Of a stretch of 64,000 nucleotides of DNA, positions 1-8,014 are shown piece after piece. The position numbers and the translations under genes are program-made. Below the pieces are notes generated by a model, which worked only from the letters and a program-made list of their open reading frames with translations, did not search any database and was not told the origin of the DNA. Location of the stretch: assembly GCF_029263155.1 (NCBI RefSeq), contig NZ_JAJCYB010000131.1:62001-126000 (forward strand), read 5' to 3'. The stretch's first letter is position 1, and every line of letters starts with the position of its first letter. Source of the DNA: Pseudonocardia sp. (GTDB lineage Bacteria; Actinomycetota; Actinomycetes; Mycobacteriales; Pseudonocardiaceae).

Positions 1-38
1 GCGTCTACGACGTGTACCGGGTGACGTCGGCGGCCTGA
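1..38 (+). CDS. relA: 3' end of RelA/SpoT-type (p)ppGpp synthetase/hydrolase (partial)
   Basis: The window opens inside a reading frame whose last codons, read from base 3, give VYDVYRVTSAA and a TGA stop at 36-38. This ending resembles the C-terminal ACT-domain tail of actinobacterial bifunctional RelA (a ...GVYDVYRV... ending), and relA is normally followed by the PPIase, MBL and hisS genes found next. Only 11 codons are visible, so the call rests on the motif and on synteny. If right, the protein makes and degrades the (p)ppGpp alarmone in the cytosol. Confidence 0.5.
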   Translation, partial: VYDVYRVTSAA

Positions 39-231
39 CCGGCGCGAACACATGATCGCCACGTGCGGTGCGATCGCGACAGCTCTGTCGCCCCTGCACC
101 ACAGACCGCGATCGAGGGCTACCGGTCCCACAGGTCGCAGTGGTGGGCCGCGGCTGCGGGCGTCGCGTCGCGGCCCGTCGCGGTGATCGTCGACAGCGCG
201 CCGCCGGGCCCGCTGCCGGCCGCGGGGAGCG
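39..231. other. Intergenic gap between relA end and PPIase
   Basis: 193 bases between two convergent genes. Open frames here are short and arginine/proline rich, as expected by chance at this GC content. I see no convincing hairpin with a U tract and no gene. Confidence 0.4.
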
Positions 232-1068
232 TCAGCCGACCGTCGCGGTCTCGATGGTGACGGGCTGGTTGGGAGCGCCGTCACCCTGCGGGGTCGACCC
301 GGCCCGCGCGACCTCGTCGACGACCGACAGGCCCTCGGGCGAGATCGTGCCGAACGCCGTGTACTCCGGCGGCAGGTCGGCGGTGCCGTACACCATGAAG
401 AACTGGCTGCCGCCGCTGTCGGGCTCCGGGGTCTTGGCCATCGCGAGGATGCCGCGGCCGTAGGCCAGCTCGGCGAACACCTCGTCCGGGATGGTGTAGC
501 CCGGCCCGCCCGTTCCGGAGCCGGTGGGGTCGCCGCACTGCAGCACCTGCAGGCCGGGGCTGGTGGTGAGGCGGTGGCACGGGGTGCCGTCGTAGTAGCC
601 CTGCTGGACCAGGCTCACGAAGCTGTTGACCGTGCACGGTGCCAGCGCCCGGTCCAGTGCGAGTGGCACGACACCCGCGCTGGTGTTCAGCGTGACAGCC
701 TGGGTGCCCTCGCTGCTCACGTCCGTGGCCGGCGGGAGCTCGGCGGGCTTGGCGGCCTCGCCGCCCGCGACGTAGTCGCAGGAGGTGGGGTTCGGCAGCG
801 GTGTGGAGCGCGCCGGGACCGGAGCGAGCTCGGTGGGGATGTCGACGGCGGCCACCGGGTCGTCGTCGGGCGGCGCGGCGACGTCGGTGGTCTCGGACCC
901 GCCGCCCAGCGTCGTGAGCAGCACGATCCCGACGACGACCACGACCACCACCGCCGCCGAGGTGATCACGGCGACCCGCTGGCGGCGCTTGGTCTGCATC
1001 TCCCGCCGCTCCTGCTGGCGTTCGAGCTTGCGCTTGGCCGCCTCGCGCCGCATCTGGTTCGTCGCCAC
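232..1068 (-). CDS. Membrane-anchored cyclophilin-type peptidyl-prolyl isomerase
   Basis: 278 residues. A charged N-terminus (about residues 1-31, rich in K/R/E) is followed by one hydrophobic segment at about 32-53 and a Gly/Asp/Pro-rich linker. A cyclophilin fold covers about 120-275 (blocks such as [28 protein letters not shown] and [10 protein letters not shown]). This layout suggests a signal-anchor protein with the isomerase outside the membrane, catalysing cis-trans proline isomerisation during folding of exported proteins. The cyclophilin arginine/phenylalanine pattern is only partly kept (HRLTT rather than HRVI), so activity is likely but not certain. It lies divergent from the MBL-hisS pair, in the usual actinobacterial place next to relA. 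Confidence 0.85.
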   Translation of the reverse strand: MATNQMRREAAKRKLERQQERREMQTKRRQRVAVITSAAVVVVVVVGIVLLTTLGGGSETTDVAAPPDDDPVAAVDIPTELAPVPARSTPLPNPTSCDYVAGGEAAKPAELPPATDVSSEGTQAVTLNTSAGVVPLALDRALAPCTVNSFVSLVQQGYYDGTPCHRLTTSPGLQVLQCGDPTGSGTGGPGYTIPDEVFAELAYGRGILAMAKTPEPDSGGSQFFMVYGTADLPPEYTAFGTISPEGLSVVDEVARAGSTPQGDGAPNQPVTIETATVG

Positions 1069-1124
1069 CGTGCACCCCTCTGCTCCGCCGATCGGCCGCC
1101 ACGATATCCAGCAGCACCGGGCTC

Positions 1125-1130
1125 TACGCT
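1125..1130 (+). promoter_or_regulatory. -10 element TACGCT, leaderless start for MBL-hisS
   Basis: TACGCT ends six bases before the GTG start at 1137, which would put the transcription start on or next to the start codon. No Shine-Dalgarno sequence precedes the GTG. Inferred from spacing; no -35 box is obvious. Confidence 0.45.
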
Positions 1131-1136
1131 GGTCGG

Positions 1137-1820
1137 GTGCTCGTCGCCGGATTTCCCGCAGGTTCGTTCCAGACCAACTGCTACGTGGTGGCCCAGGGTC
1201 CGGGGGAGGCGTGCGTCGTGGTCGACCCCGGCCAGGACGCCGTCGAGCCCCTGGACGCCCTGCTCGCCGAGCACCGGCTGACCCCGGTCGCCGTGCTGCT
1301 CACGCACGGGCACTTCGACCACACGTTCAGCGTCACCCCGGTCTGCGACGGCCACGACGTCGCGGCCTGGATCCACCCGGACGACCGCGCGATGCTCGCC
1401 GACCCGATGAAGGGCCTGTCCTCCGAGGCGGCCGCGTTCTTCGGGGGGCGGCTGGAGATGCGCGAGCCCCGGTCGGTGGAGGAGCTGGTCGACGGCGCGT
1501 CCCTGGAGCTCGCCGGGCTCACGCTGCGCGTCGACCACACACCGGGCCACACGCGGGGCTCGGTCGTGTTCACGACCGACACCCCCGAGGGCGTCGAGGT
1601 CGTCATCGCGGGCGACACGCTGTTCGCCGGGTCGATCGGGCGCACCGACCTGCCCGGCGGCGACCACGCGCAGATGCTGGTCAGCCTGCGCGACAAGCTG
1701 CTGACCCGACCCGACGACGCGGTGGTGCTGCCCGGGCACGGGCCCACCACCACGGTCGGTCGCGAGCGCGCGTCCAACCCGTTCCTGCAGGGCCTGCCCG
1801 TTCCCGGTCGTGGCCTGTGA
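1137..1820 (+). CDS. MBL-fold metallo-hydrolase, glyoxalase II-like
   Basis: 227 residues with the metallo-beta-lactamase signature THGHFDHT (about residues 57-64) that binds two metal ions. A second metal histidine lies in [10 protein letters not shown], a bridging Asp in AGDTLF, and a late His in LPGHGPTT. This set is typical of glyoxalase II-like thioester hydrolases, but the physiological substrate cannot be read from sequence. The GTG start sits just behind a -10 box. The stop overlaps the hisS start (GTGA at 1817-1820), so the two are translationally coupled, as in many actinobacteria. Confidence 0.88.
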   Translation: MLVAGFPAGSFQTNCYVVAQGPGEACVVVDPGQDAVEPLDALLAEHRLTPVAVLLTHGHFDHTFSVTPVCDGHDVAAWIHPDDRAMLADPMKGLSSEAAAFFGGRLEMREPRSVEELVDGASLELAGLTLRVDHTPGHTRGSVVFTTDTPEGVEVVIAGDTLFAGSIGRTDLPGGDHAQMLVSLRDKLLTRPDDAVVLPGHGPTTTVGRERASNPFLQGLPVPGRGL

Positions 1821-3082
1821 ACACCGCGTTCGCCGCGCCCAAGGGGATCCCCGAGTACACCCCGCCCGACTCCGCGGGGTTCGCGCACGTCCGCGCCACG
1901 CTGATCGCCGCCGCCGACCGCGCCGGCTACGGGCTGCTGGAGCTGCCCGTCTTCGAGGACACCGGGCTCTACGCCCGCGGGGTGGGGGAGTCCACCGACG
2001 TCGTCAGCAAGGAGATGTACACCTTCGCCGACCGCGGAGGGCGCTCGGTCACGCTGCGGCCGGAGGGCACGGCGGGTGTGGTGCGGTCGGTGATCGAGCA
2101 CGGGCTCGACCGCGCCGGGCTGCCGGTCAAGGTCCACTACTCCGGCCCGTTCTTCCGGTACGAGCGCCCGCAGGCGGGGCGCTACCGGCAGCTGCAGCAG
2201 GTGGGTGTCGAGGCGATCGGGATCGACGACCCGGCGCTGGACGCCGAGGTGATCGCGGTGGCCGACGAAGGGTTCCGGGCGCTCGGGCTCACCGGGTACC
2301 GCCTGGAGCTCACCTCGCTCGGCGACGAGGACTGCCGCCCCGCCTACCGGGAACTGCTCACCGGGTTCCTGTCCCGGCTCGATCTCGACGAGTCCACGCG
2401 CGAGCGGGCCAGGGTCAATCCGCTGCGGGTGCTCGACGACAAGCGGCCGGAGGTGCGCGCCCTGATGGCCGACGCGCCCCTGCTGCGCCACCACCTGTCC
2501 CCGGCGGCGGCCGAGCACCACGCCGCCGTGCTCGGTCACCTCGACGACCTGGGTGTCGCGTACGTGGAGAACCCGCGGATGGTGCGCGGGCTGGACTACT
2601 ACACGAAGACCACGTTCGAGTTCGTGCACGACGGGCTGGGCGCGCAGTCCGGCATCGGCGGCGGCGGACGCTACGACGGGCTGATGGCCACGCTCGGCGG
2701 GCCGCCGCTGTCCGGCGTCGGGTTCGGGATCGGGGTCGACCGCACGCTGCTCGCCTGCCGGGCCGAGGGCGTCGCACCGTGGACCGGGGCCCGCTGCGAG
2801 GTGTTCGGGGTGCCGCTGGGCGAGGCCGCGAGGCGCCGGCTCGTCGCCATGGCGGGGGAGCTGCGCCGCGCGGGGGTGCGCGTGGACCTGTCCTACGGCG
2901 GGCGCGGGCTCAAGGGAGCGATGAAGTCGGCCGACCGGTCCGGGGCCCGCTACGCGCTCGTGCTCGGCGACCGGGACCTCGACGCCGGCACCGTCGGGGT
3001 CAAGGACCTGGTGTCGGGTGAGCAGCGGTCGGTTCCGCTGGACGGGGCCGTCGCCGAGCTGGTCGCGTCGCTCGGTGGCTGA
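1817..3082 (+). CDS. hisS: Histidine--tRNA ligase
   Basis: 421 residues, normal for bacterial HisRS. Class II signatures are present: RPEGT at about 81-85, motif 2 as [14 protein letters not shown] at 112-125, the HisRS-specific [14 protein letters not shown] at about 255-268, GGGGRYDGL, and motif 3 [10 protein letters not shown] at 300-309. A C-terminal anticodon-binding domain follows. The enzyme charges tRNA-His in the cytosol using ATP. The GTG start overlaps the stop of the upstream MBL gene by four bases, and the next gene starts inside its last codons, so the three form one operon. Confidence 0.97.
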   Translation: MNTAFAAPKGIPEYTPPDSAGFAHVRATLIAAADRAGYGLLELPVFEDTGLYARGVGESTDVVSKEMYTFADRGGRSVTLRPEGTAGVVRSVIEHGLDRAGLPVKVHYSGPFFRYERPQAGRYRQLQQVGVEAIGIDDPALDAEVIAVADEGFRALGLTGYRLELTSLGDEDCRPAYRELLTGFLSRLDLDESTRERARVNPLRVLDDKRPEVRALMADAPLLRHHLSPAAAEHHAAVLGHLDDLGVAYVENPRMVRGLDYYTKTTFEFVHDGLGAQSGIGGGGRYDGLMATLGGPPLSGVGFGIGVDRTLLACRAEGVAPWTGARCEVFGVPLGEAARRRLVAMAGELRRAGVRVDLSYGGRGLKGAMKSADRSGARYALVLGDRDLDAGTVGVKDLVSGEQRSVPLDGAVAELVASLGG

Positions 3083-3755
3083 GCCGTCGGGCCCGCCGCC
3101 GGACGGGCGTGCGACCGACCCGGACCCGGCGCGAACGGTGCCGGGACCGGCCGACGTGGGGCCCGGGCCGCGGGTGCCGGACACCGCCGGAGCGTCCGAT
3201 CCGCGACCGCTCGCGGCCCTGTCCGGTGCGGCGGCGGACCGCGAGCGTTGGGACGGTCGGCACGCCGTCGCCGGACCGACGGTGGCGGCGCCGCCGGACG
3301 CCCTGCGCGGGCGCGAGTCGCTGCTCCCCGTGAGCGGCCGGATGCTCGACGTGGCCTGCGGGCGCGGCGGGGTGGCCGTGTGGTTCGCGCGGCGCGGCTG
3401 GCGGGTGGACGCCGTCGACGTGTCGCCGGTCGGGCTCGCCGCGGGTGCGGCGGCGGCCCCGCAGGTGACCTGGCACGTCCACGACCTCGGCCGCGGGCTC
3501 CCCGTGGAGTGCGCCGGGCCCTACGACGTGGTCGTCTGCCAGCGCTTCCGCGACCCCGCGCTGTACCCGGCCCTCGCCGCGGCCCTCGCGCCGGGCGGGC
3601 TGCTGGTGCTCACCGTGCTGTCCGAGGTGGGCGACACCGCGGGTCCCTACCGCGCAGCACCCGGCGAGCTCGCCGCCGCGTTCCCCGAGCTGGAGCACCT
3701 CGCGCACGCCGAGCGTGACGGACAGGCCACGCTCCTGGCCCGCCGCGGGCCCTGA
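3075..3755 (+). CDS. Class I SAM-dependent methyltransferase
   Basis: 226 residues from the GTG at 3075, which lies inside the last codons of hisS (8-base overlap). A proline/alanine-rich N-terminal stretch of about 80 residues precedes a Rossmann methyltransferase core with motif I as [19 protein letters not shown], an acidic residue after strand 2 (DAVDVS), motif II-like [10 protein letters not shown] and [12 protein letters not shown]. The substrate is unknown. Tight overlap with hisS suggests co-expression, though a link to tRNA or histidine is not shown. The last codons and stop lie in a 17-base direct repeat. Confidence 0.8.
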   Translation: MAEPSGPPPDGRATDPDPARTVPGPADVGPGPRVPDTAGASDPRPLAALSGAAADRERWDGRHAVAGPTVAAPPDALRGRESLLPVSGRMLDVACGRGGVAVWFARRGWRVDAVDVSPVGLAAGAAAAPQVTWHVHDLGRGLPVECAGPYDVVVCQRFRDPALYPALAAALAPGGLLVLTVLSEVGDTAGPYRAAPGELAAAFPELEHLAHAERDGQATLLARRGP

Positions 3756-3785
3756 CGCCGCGTCCGCGCGCCGCGGGCCCTGACG
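3741..3785. repeat. 17-base direct repeat spanning the methyltransferase stop codon
   Basis: CGCCGCGGGCCCTGACG occurs at 3741-3757 and again at 3769-3785. The first copy contains the last codons and TGA of the methyltransferase gene; the second lies just after it. A short local duplication is the simplest reading. Confidence 0.6.
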
Positions 3786-3994
3786 CGCGCCCGCCGCACC
3801 GCGCAGGCCGGTTCCGGGCGGACCTGCGGTGCGCACCTGCCCGCGACCCCGGCGCAGTGCCGTGCTCGTCCCCGCTTCGCGCGCCGCCGGGGCCCTCGCG
3901 GCCTGCCGGGAGCGCGCGAGCCACGGCTGGGCGCGCGAGCGGCGGCTGGGCGCGCGAACCGCCCGGGCCGTGCGGCGGGGGTGCGGGCTCGGCG
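3756..3994. repeat. Intergenic spacer with GCGCGCGA-type motifs
   Basis: Between convergent genes. Around 3878-3962 the motif GCGCGCGAGC/GCGCGCGAACC recurs three times with spacers such as CACGGCTGG and GGCGGCTGG. The same core is arrayed at 11158-11290. No coding potential is recognised, and no clear terminator hairpin with a T run was found. Confidence 0.45.
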
Positions 3995-5728
3995 TCACAC
4001 GCGCAGCGACTCCGGGGACTCACGGCTCGCCACCACCGCGGCGAGGGCGGTGGTGATCGGCACCGACGCGACCAGCCCGATGCTGCCCACCAGCGTCCGG
4101 ACGATCTCGGTGGCCACCGCCTGCGTCGAGGCCACGTCGCCGAGCCCCTGCCCGGACAGCGAGAACAGCAGCAGCAGCGGCAGCGACGCGCCCGCGTAGG
4201 CGAGCACGAGAGTGTTGACCGCCGACGCGACGTGGTCGCGCCCGATCCGCATCGCCGAGGTGAACAGCGCCGGCGTGCTCATGTCCGGGTCGGCGCGGCG
4301 CAGCTCCCACACCGCGCTGGTCTGGGTCACGGTGACGTCGTCGAGCACGCCCAGCGCACCGATGACGACCCCGGCCAGCAGCAGGCCGCGGGCGTCCACC
4401 CCGGTGTCCAGCGTCGCGATCAGGGTGGTGGTCTGGTCGTCGAGGCCGGTGAGCCGGGCGGCGGCGGAGAACGCCGCGCCGAGCACCCCGATCAGGGCGA
4501 GCGAGGCCAGCGTGCCCAGTACCGCGGTGGACGTGCGCGCCGACGGGCCGTGCGTCAGGTAGAGCACCGCGAACATGATCAGACAGGAGCCGACGACCGC
4601 CACCGCCAGCGGGTCCCGCCCGGCGAGGATCGCCGGCAGCACGAACACCAGCAGCACCCCGAAGCTCAGCACCAGCGCGCCCAGCGCCGCGAGCCCGCGC
4701 CAGCGCCCGAGCAGCAGCACCGCCGCGGCGAACAGCAGGGTGAGCCAGACCAGCGGGGCGCCGCGCTGGAAGTCGACGACCTGGTAGGAACCGGGGTCGG
4801 TGGGGTCCCCGCCGGACCAGGCCAGCACGATGTCGTCGCCGACGCCGAACGTGGGCGTGCCGGGCTCGACCGGGACGACCTGCACCAGGTCGCGCCCCGG
4901 TAGCGGCCCGTCAGACATGCGGACGACCAGCGCGGCGCAGCCGCCGTCCCCCGAGCCGGGGGTGCAGTCCGACGCCTGCGCCGCGGTGATCTCACCTCGC
5001 ACCGGTCGCTCGGCGGTCACCGGCTCCGGGCCCGCCGACGGCCACAGCAGCCCCACCCCGACCAGGGTGGCCAGTGCGCACGGCACCAGCAGGGCGGCGA
5101 TGAGCAGGCGCACGCGCCGCCCCGCGGGCGGCGCCGCCCCGTGGCCGTGCCCGTGGCCCACCGGGGCCCGGGGGAGCGCACCGCCGCTCGCACCGGCCGG
5201 ACGGGACCGCCGCATGCGCGGCGGCGCGGGCGCCGCCGGGGGGACCACGGCCGGTCCGGGGTCCACGGCCGGTCCGGGGTCCCCGTCCGGTCCCGGGTCC
5301 CCGTCCGGTCCCGGGCCCACGGCCGGGAACTCGTCGGTGACCCCGGCGTCCGACGGCGATCCCGACCTGCGGCCGCTCGCAGCGGTGTCGGGTGGCGGGC
5401 CGTCCGCGTGCGTGCGGCGACCGCTGTGTGCCGGGCCGCCGTTCTGTGCCGGGCCGTTGTGTGCCGGGCCGTTGTGTGCCGGGCCGCTGGTGGCCCGGCG
5501 GTCGGGGGTCGGGCCGCCGGGGGTCGGGCTGCCGCTGTGTGCCGTGCGGCCCGGCTCCGGTTCGCCCGGATCCGTCCCGTCGCCGGTCTCGTGGCCGGCT
5601 GCGCGGACCCGGCGACCGTCCGGCGGACCACCGCGGCCGGATGCGGCATCGGCGCGCGCGGCCGCCGGCCCGCCCGGCTCGACGCCTGCGGGCCGGTGGC
5701 GGCCGGAGGGCCGCTGGTCGGGGGTCAC
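3995..5728 (-). CDS. YibE/F family multipass membrane protein
   Basis: 577 residues from the GTG at 5728 (VTPDQRPSG...). The open frame extends further upstream but into the divergent SOS promoter. About the first 230 residues are proline/glycine-rich and low complexity, with GPAHN and PGPDGD repeats. A hydrophobic segment (RLLIAALLVPCALATLVGVG) follows, then an extracytoplasmic part, then about seven membrane helices matching the YibE/F family, including GVLDDVTVTQTSAVWELR. The function of YibE/F proteins is not established. The gene stands alone, divergent from the radical SAM gene with about 80 bases between them. Confidence 0.83.
   Translation of the reverse strand: MTPDQRPSGRHRPAGVEPGGPAAARADAASGRGGPPDGRRVRAAGHETGDGTDPGEPEPGRTAHSGSPTPGGPTPDRRATSGPAHNGPAHNGPAQNGGPAHSGRRTHADGPPPDTAASGRRSGSPSDAGVTDEFPAVGPGPDGDPGPDGDPGPAVDPGPAVVPPAAPAPPRMRRSRPAGASGGALPRAPVGHGHGHGAAPPAGRRVRLLIAALLVPCALATLVGVGLLWPSAGPEPVTAERPVRGEITAAQASDCTPGSGDGGCAALVVRMSDGPLPGRDLVQVVPVEPGTPTFGVGDDIVLAWSGGDPTDPGSYQVVDFQRGAPLVWLTLLFAAAVLLLGRWRGLAALGALVLSFGVLLVFVLPAILAGRDPLAVAVVGSCLIMFAVLYLTHGPSARTSTAVLGTLASLALIGVLGAAFSAAARLTGLDDQTTTLIATLDTGVDARGLLLAGVVIGALGVLDDVTVTQTSAVWELRRADPDMSTPALFTSAMRIGRDHVASAVNTLVLAYAGASLPLLLLFSLSGQGLGDVASTQAVATEIVRTLVGSIGLVASVPITTALAAVVASRESPESLRV
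5441..5485. repeat. Coding minisatellite in yibE/F: 15-base unit x3
   Basis: Three consecutive 15-base units, GTTSTGTGCCGGGCC (S = C then G then G), encode GPAHN-type repeats on the minus strand. A second repetitive stretch at about 5262-5330 encodes PGPDGD/PGPAVD units. Both lie in the predicted disordered N-terminal region. Confidence 0.65.
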
Positions 5729-5782
5729 CGGGCCATCCTGCCAACCGGCGCGCCCGTCCACGGACCACCCCTTGCCCCGAGA

Positions 5783-5798
5783 TCGAACGTGTGTTCGA
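5783..5798 (+). promoter_or_regulatory. LexA/SOS box
   Basis: TCGAACGTGTGTTCGA is a perfect inverted repeat of TCGAAC/GTTCGA with a four-base spacer. This matches the actinobacterial (mycobacterial) LexA operator consensus. It ends eight bases before the ATG of the radical SAM gene and overlaps its probable -10 region (TCGAAT, 5795-5800). LexA binding here would block transcription until DNA damage. The M. tuberculosis relative Rv2578c is, to my knowledge, listed among SOS-box genes, which supports the assignment. Confidence 0.85.
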
Positions 5799-5806
5799 AT
5801 TTGGTC

Positions 5807-7855
5807 ATGCGATGGAGCCGCCAGCAGGTCCAGGACGACGGGGTCGGCACGGAGCAGGCGCTGCCGGGGCTGCGGGGGCTGCTGCGCTCGGTGCGCACGC
5901 CCGAGTTCGCCGGTGCGGTGTTCCACGAGGTGGAGGCGCGCTCGGTGCTCAACCGCGTGCCGGGCGGCTCACCCGTGCCGTTCCGCTGGACGGTCAACCC
6001 GTACCGCGGCTGCTCCCACGCCTGCGTCTACTGCCTCGCGGGCCCGACGCGCGTGCTGATGGCCGACGGCAGCACCCGCCCGATCGCGCAGCTGCGGGTG
6101 GGCGACGCGGTGATGGGCACCGAGCGGGTCGACGGGCTGCGCCGCTACGTCGCCACCGAGGTGGTGGCGCACTGGTCCACGCGCAGGCCGGCGGTGCGGC
6201 TGCGGCTGTCCGGCGGCACCGAGATCGTCGCGAGCGGCGAGCACCGGTTCCTCACCGAGCGGGGCTGGCGCCACGTCACCGGGGGGTGGTGCCGTTCCGG
6301 GCGCCGGCCGCGGCTGCGCGAGGGCGACATGCTGCTCGGCCCGGGCGCGTTCGGGGAGCGGCCCGCCGCCCGGCACACGGCCGGGTACCGCCGGGGCTAC
6401 CTGTGCGGGCTGGTCCGGGGCGACGGGCCGAGCCCGGCGCAGCCGGACCGCTGCTTCCCCTCCGATCGGCTGGCGCTCGAGGTGCTCGGCCGCGCCCACC
6501 ACTTCATGTCCCTGGAGCAGCGCCGGTCGCGCGCTCCTGCGGGACCCACGATGGCAGCGGCCGGGCGGGTGGTCGACGGCCGCATCGCCCCGCCCGCGGA
6601 CCACGCCCTGCCGCGCGAACCGGACCGGGTCGACACCGCGATCGGCTGGCCGCGGCACGCGGGGGAGGACTGGTGCGCGGGCTTCCTGGCCGGCCTGCTC
6701 GACGCCCGGGGCAGCGTGGCGCGCGGTGAGCTGCGGATCGGGCACACCGACGAGGAGGTCGTCGGGCGGGTGGCCGGGGCGCTGCACCGGCTCGGCTTCC
6801 GGTTCGCGGTGGAGCCGGGGGAGCACGGTGAGCGGGTCGTGCGCCTTGCCGGGGGCCCGGGCGAGCTGGTCCGGCTGGTGGCGCTCGCCGGCCCGGCGGT
6901 GCGGCGCGACGTCGGCGGGGCGCCGGTCGGGGGCGCGGCCCGGGTGGTCGCCGTCGAGCCGCTGGGCCGCACCGAGGCCATGTACGACATCACCACCGAC
7001 ACCGGTGACTTCGTGGCCGAGGGCGTGGTCAGCCACAACTGCTTCGCCCGGGGCACCCACACCTACCTCGACCTCGACGCGGGGGCCGACTTCGACAGCC
7101 AGATCGTGGTCAAGGTCAACGTGGCACGCGTGCTGGAGCGGGAGCTGAGCGCGCCGCGATGGGCGGGCGAGCCCGTCGCCATGGGTACCAACACCGATCC
7201 CTACCAGCGGGCCGAGGGTCGGTACCGGCTGATGCCCGGGGTCATCGGGGCGCTCGCCCGGTCCGGCACGCCGTTCTCGCTGCTCACCAAGGGCACCGTG
7301 CTCACCCGCGACCTGCCGCTGCTCACCGCGGCGGCCGCGGACGTCCCGGTCGGGCTGGGGGTGTCGATCGCGCTGCTCGACCGCGGGCTTCAGGCAGGTC
7401 TCGAGCCGGGCACGCCGTCCCCGGAGGCCCGGCTCGACCTCGTCCGCCGCATCGCCGACGCCGGGCTGCCGTGCGGGGTGATGGTGGCACCGGTCCTGCC
7501 GCTGCTCACCGACTCCACCGAAGCCCTCGACGCCCTGCTGGGTCGGATCGCCGCGGCCGGGGCCACCGGTGCGAGCGTGCTTGCGCTGCACCTGCGCCCC
7601 GGCACCCGCGAGTGGTTCCTGGCCTGGCTCGCGCGCGAGCACCCGCGGCTCGTGGAGCCCTACGGGCGGCTCTACCGGCGCGGCCCCTACGTCGACGCGG
7701 AGTACCGGCGCGCGCTCGGCGCCCGGGTGGCGCCGCTGCTGCGCCGCCACGGCCTGGCGTCCTCGGACGGTGTGCTGCGGGGCCCGCCCGGTGCGTCCGA
7801 GCTCGCCCGCGCGGCGGTGCACTCCCCGCAACCCGAGCAGCTCACGCTGCTCTAG
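5807..7855 (+). CDS. Intein-containing Rv2578c/SplB-family radical SAM protein
   Basis: 682-residue precursor. Residues 1-75 and 412-682 are exteins; 76-411 are an in-frame intein, so the spliced product would be 346 residues, close to Rv2578c. The N-extein ends in NPYRGCSHACVY, with C69 and C73 of the CX3CX2C iron-sulfur motif. The third cysteine comes from the C-extein residue C412 (CFARGTHTYLDLD), so no [4Fe-4S] cluster can form until splicing restores CSHACVYC. The C-extein has the TIM-barrel blocks VAMGTNTDPYQ and SLLTKGTVLTRD of SplB-like COG1533 proteins. The exact reaction is unknown; DNA repair is suggested by the family and by the SOS box at 5783-5798. No Shine-Dalgarno is visible before the ATG, which may be leaderless. 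Confidence 0.93.
   Translation: MRWSRQQVQDDGVGTEQALPGLRGLLRSVRTPEFAGAVFHEVEARSVLNRVPGGSPVPFRWTVNPYRGCSHACVYCLAGPTRVLMADGSTRPIAQLRVGDAVMGTERVDGLRRYVATEVVAHWSTRRPAVRLRLSGGTEIVASGEHRFLTERGWRHVTGGWCRSGRRPRLREGDMLLGPGAFGERPAARHTAGYRRGYLCGLVRGDGPSPAQPDRCFPSDRLALEVLGRAHHFMSLEQRRSRAPAGPTMAAAGRVVDGRIAPPADHALPREPDRVDTAIGWPRHAGEDWCAGFLAGLLDARGSVARGELRIGHTDEEVVGRVAGALHRLGFRFAVEPGEHGERVVRLAGGPGELVRLVALAGPAVRRDVGGAPVGGAARVVAVEPLGRTEAMYDITTDTGDFVAEGVVSHNCFARGTHTYLDLDAGADFDSQIVVKVNVARVLERELSAPRWAGEPVAMGTNTDPYQRAEGRYRLMPGVIGALARSGTPFSLLTKGTVLTRDLPLLTAAAADVPVGLGVSIALLDRGLQAGLEPGTPSPEARLDLVRRIADAGLPCGVMVAPVLPLLTDSTEALDALLGRIAAAGATGASVLALHLRPGTREWFLAWLAREHPRLVEPYGRLYRRGPYVDAEYRRALGARVAPLLRRHGLASSDGVLRGPPGASELARAAVHSPQPEQLTLL
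6032..7039 (+). other. Intein with LAGLIDADG-type endonuclease domain
   Basis: 336 codons inserted at the third cysteine codon of the radical SAM motif. Splicing features: Cys1 (CLAGPTRVLMADG), a block B-like stretch IVASGEHRFLT containing the conserved His but Ser in place of the usual Thr, a block F-like stretch YDITTDTGDFVAEG, and the C-terminal VVSHN followed by Cys+1. Two dodecapeptide-like motifs are present: GYLCGLVRGDG (residues 197-207, with the catalytic-position Asp) and GFLAGLLDARGS (292-303, where that Asp is Arg301). Splicing residues look intact while the homing endonuclease looks inactivated. GC content and codon use resemble the host gene, suggesting long residence. Confidence 0.92.
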
Positions 7856-7868
7856 GCCCCGCGGCGAG

Positions 7869-7935
7869 CCGCGCACGTTCCGGCGGGTTGCGCACGTCCC
7901 GACGTGCGCGGATGGCGGGGAGGTGCGCGGGTCGC
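7869..7935. repeat. Intergenic palindromic element, family A copy 1
   Basis: About 67 bases between the radical SAM gene and aspS. The core GCGCACGTC-CC-GACGTGCGC (7890-7909) is a perfect hyphenated palindrome. Outer arms CCGCGCACGTTCC and GGAGGTGCGCGG pair imperfectly. A second copy with the same core and better outer arms lies after rarA at 23126-23193. Confidence 0.75.
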
Positions 7936-8001
7936 GTCGACGAGCGCCGACGGGGGCGCGGTGTAGGGAAACCTGCTGGCCGCGGCCCCGGGGGCGCCGG
8001 A

Positions 8002-8007
8002 TAGCCT
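8002..8007 (+). promoter_or_regulatory. -10 element TAGCCT, leaderless start for aspS
   Basis: TAGCCT ends seven bases before the GTG at 8015. There is no Shine-Dalgarno sequence between them. The spacing supports transcription starting at the start codon and favours GTG 8015 over ATG 8018. Confidence 0.5.
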
Positions 8008-8014
8008 CGGCCCC

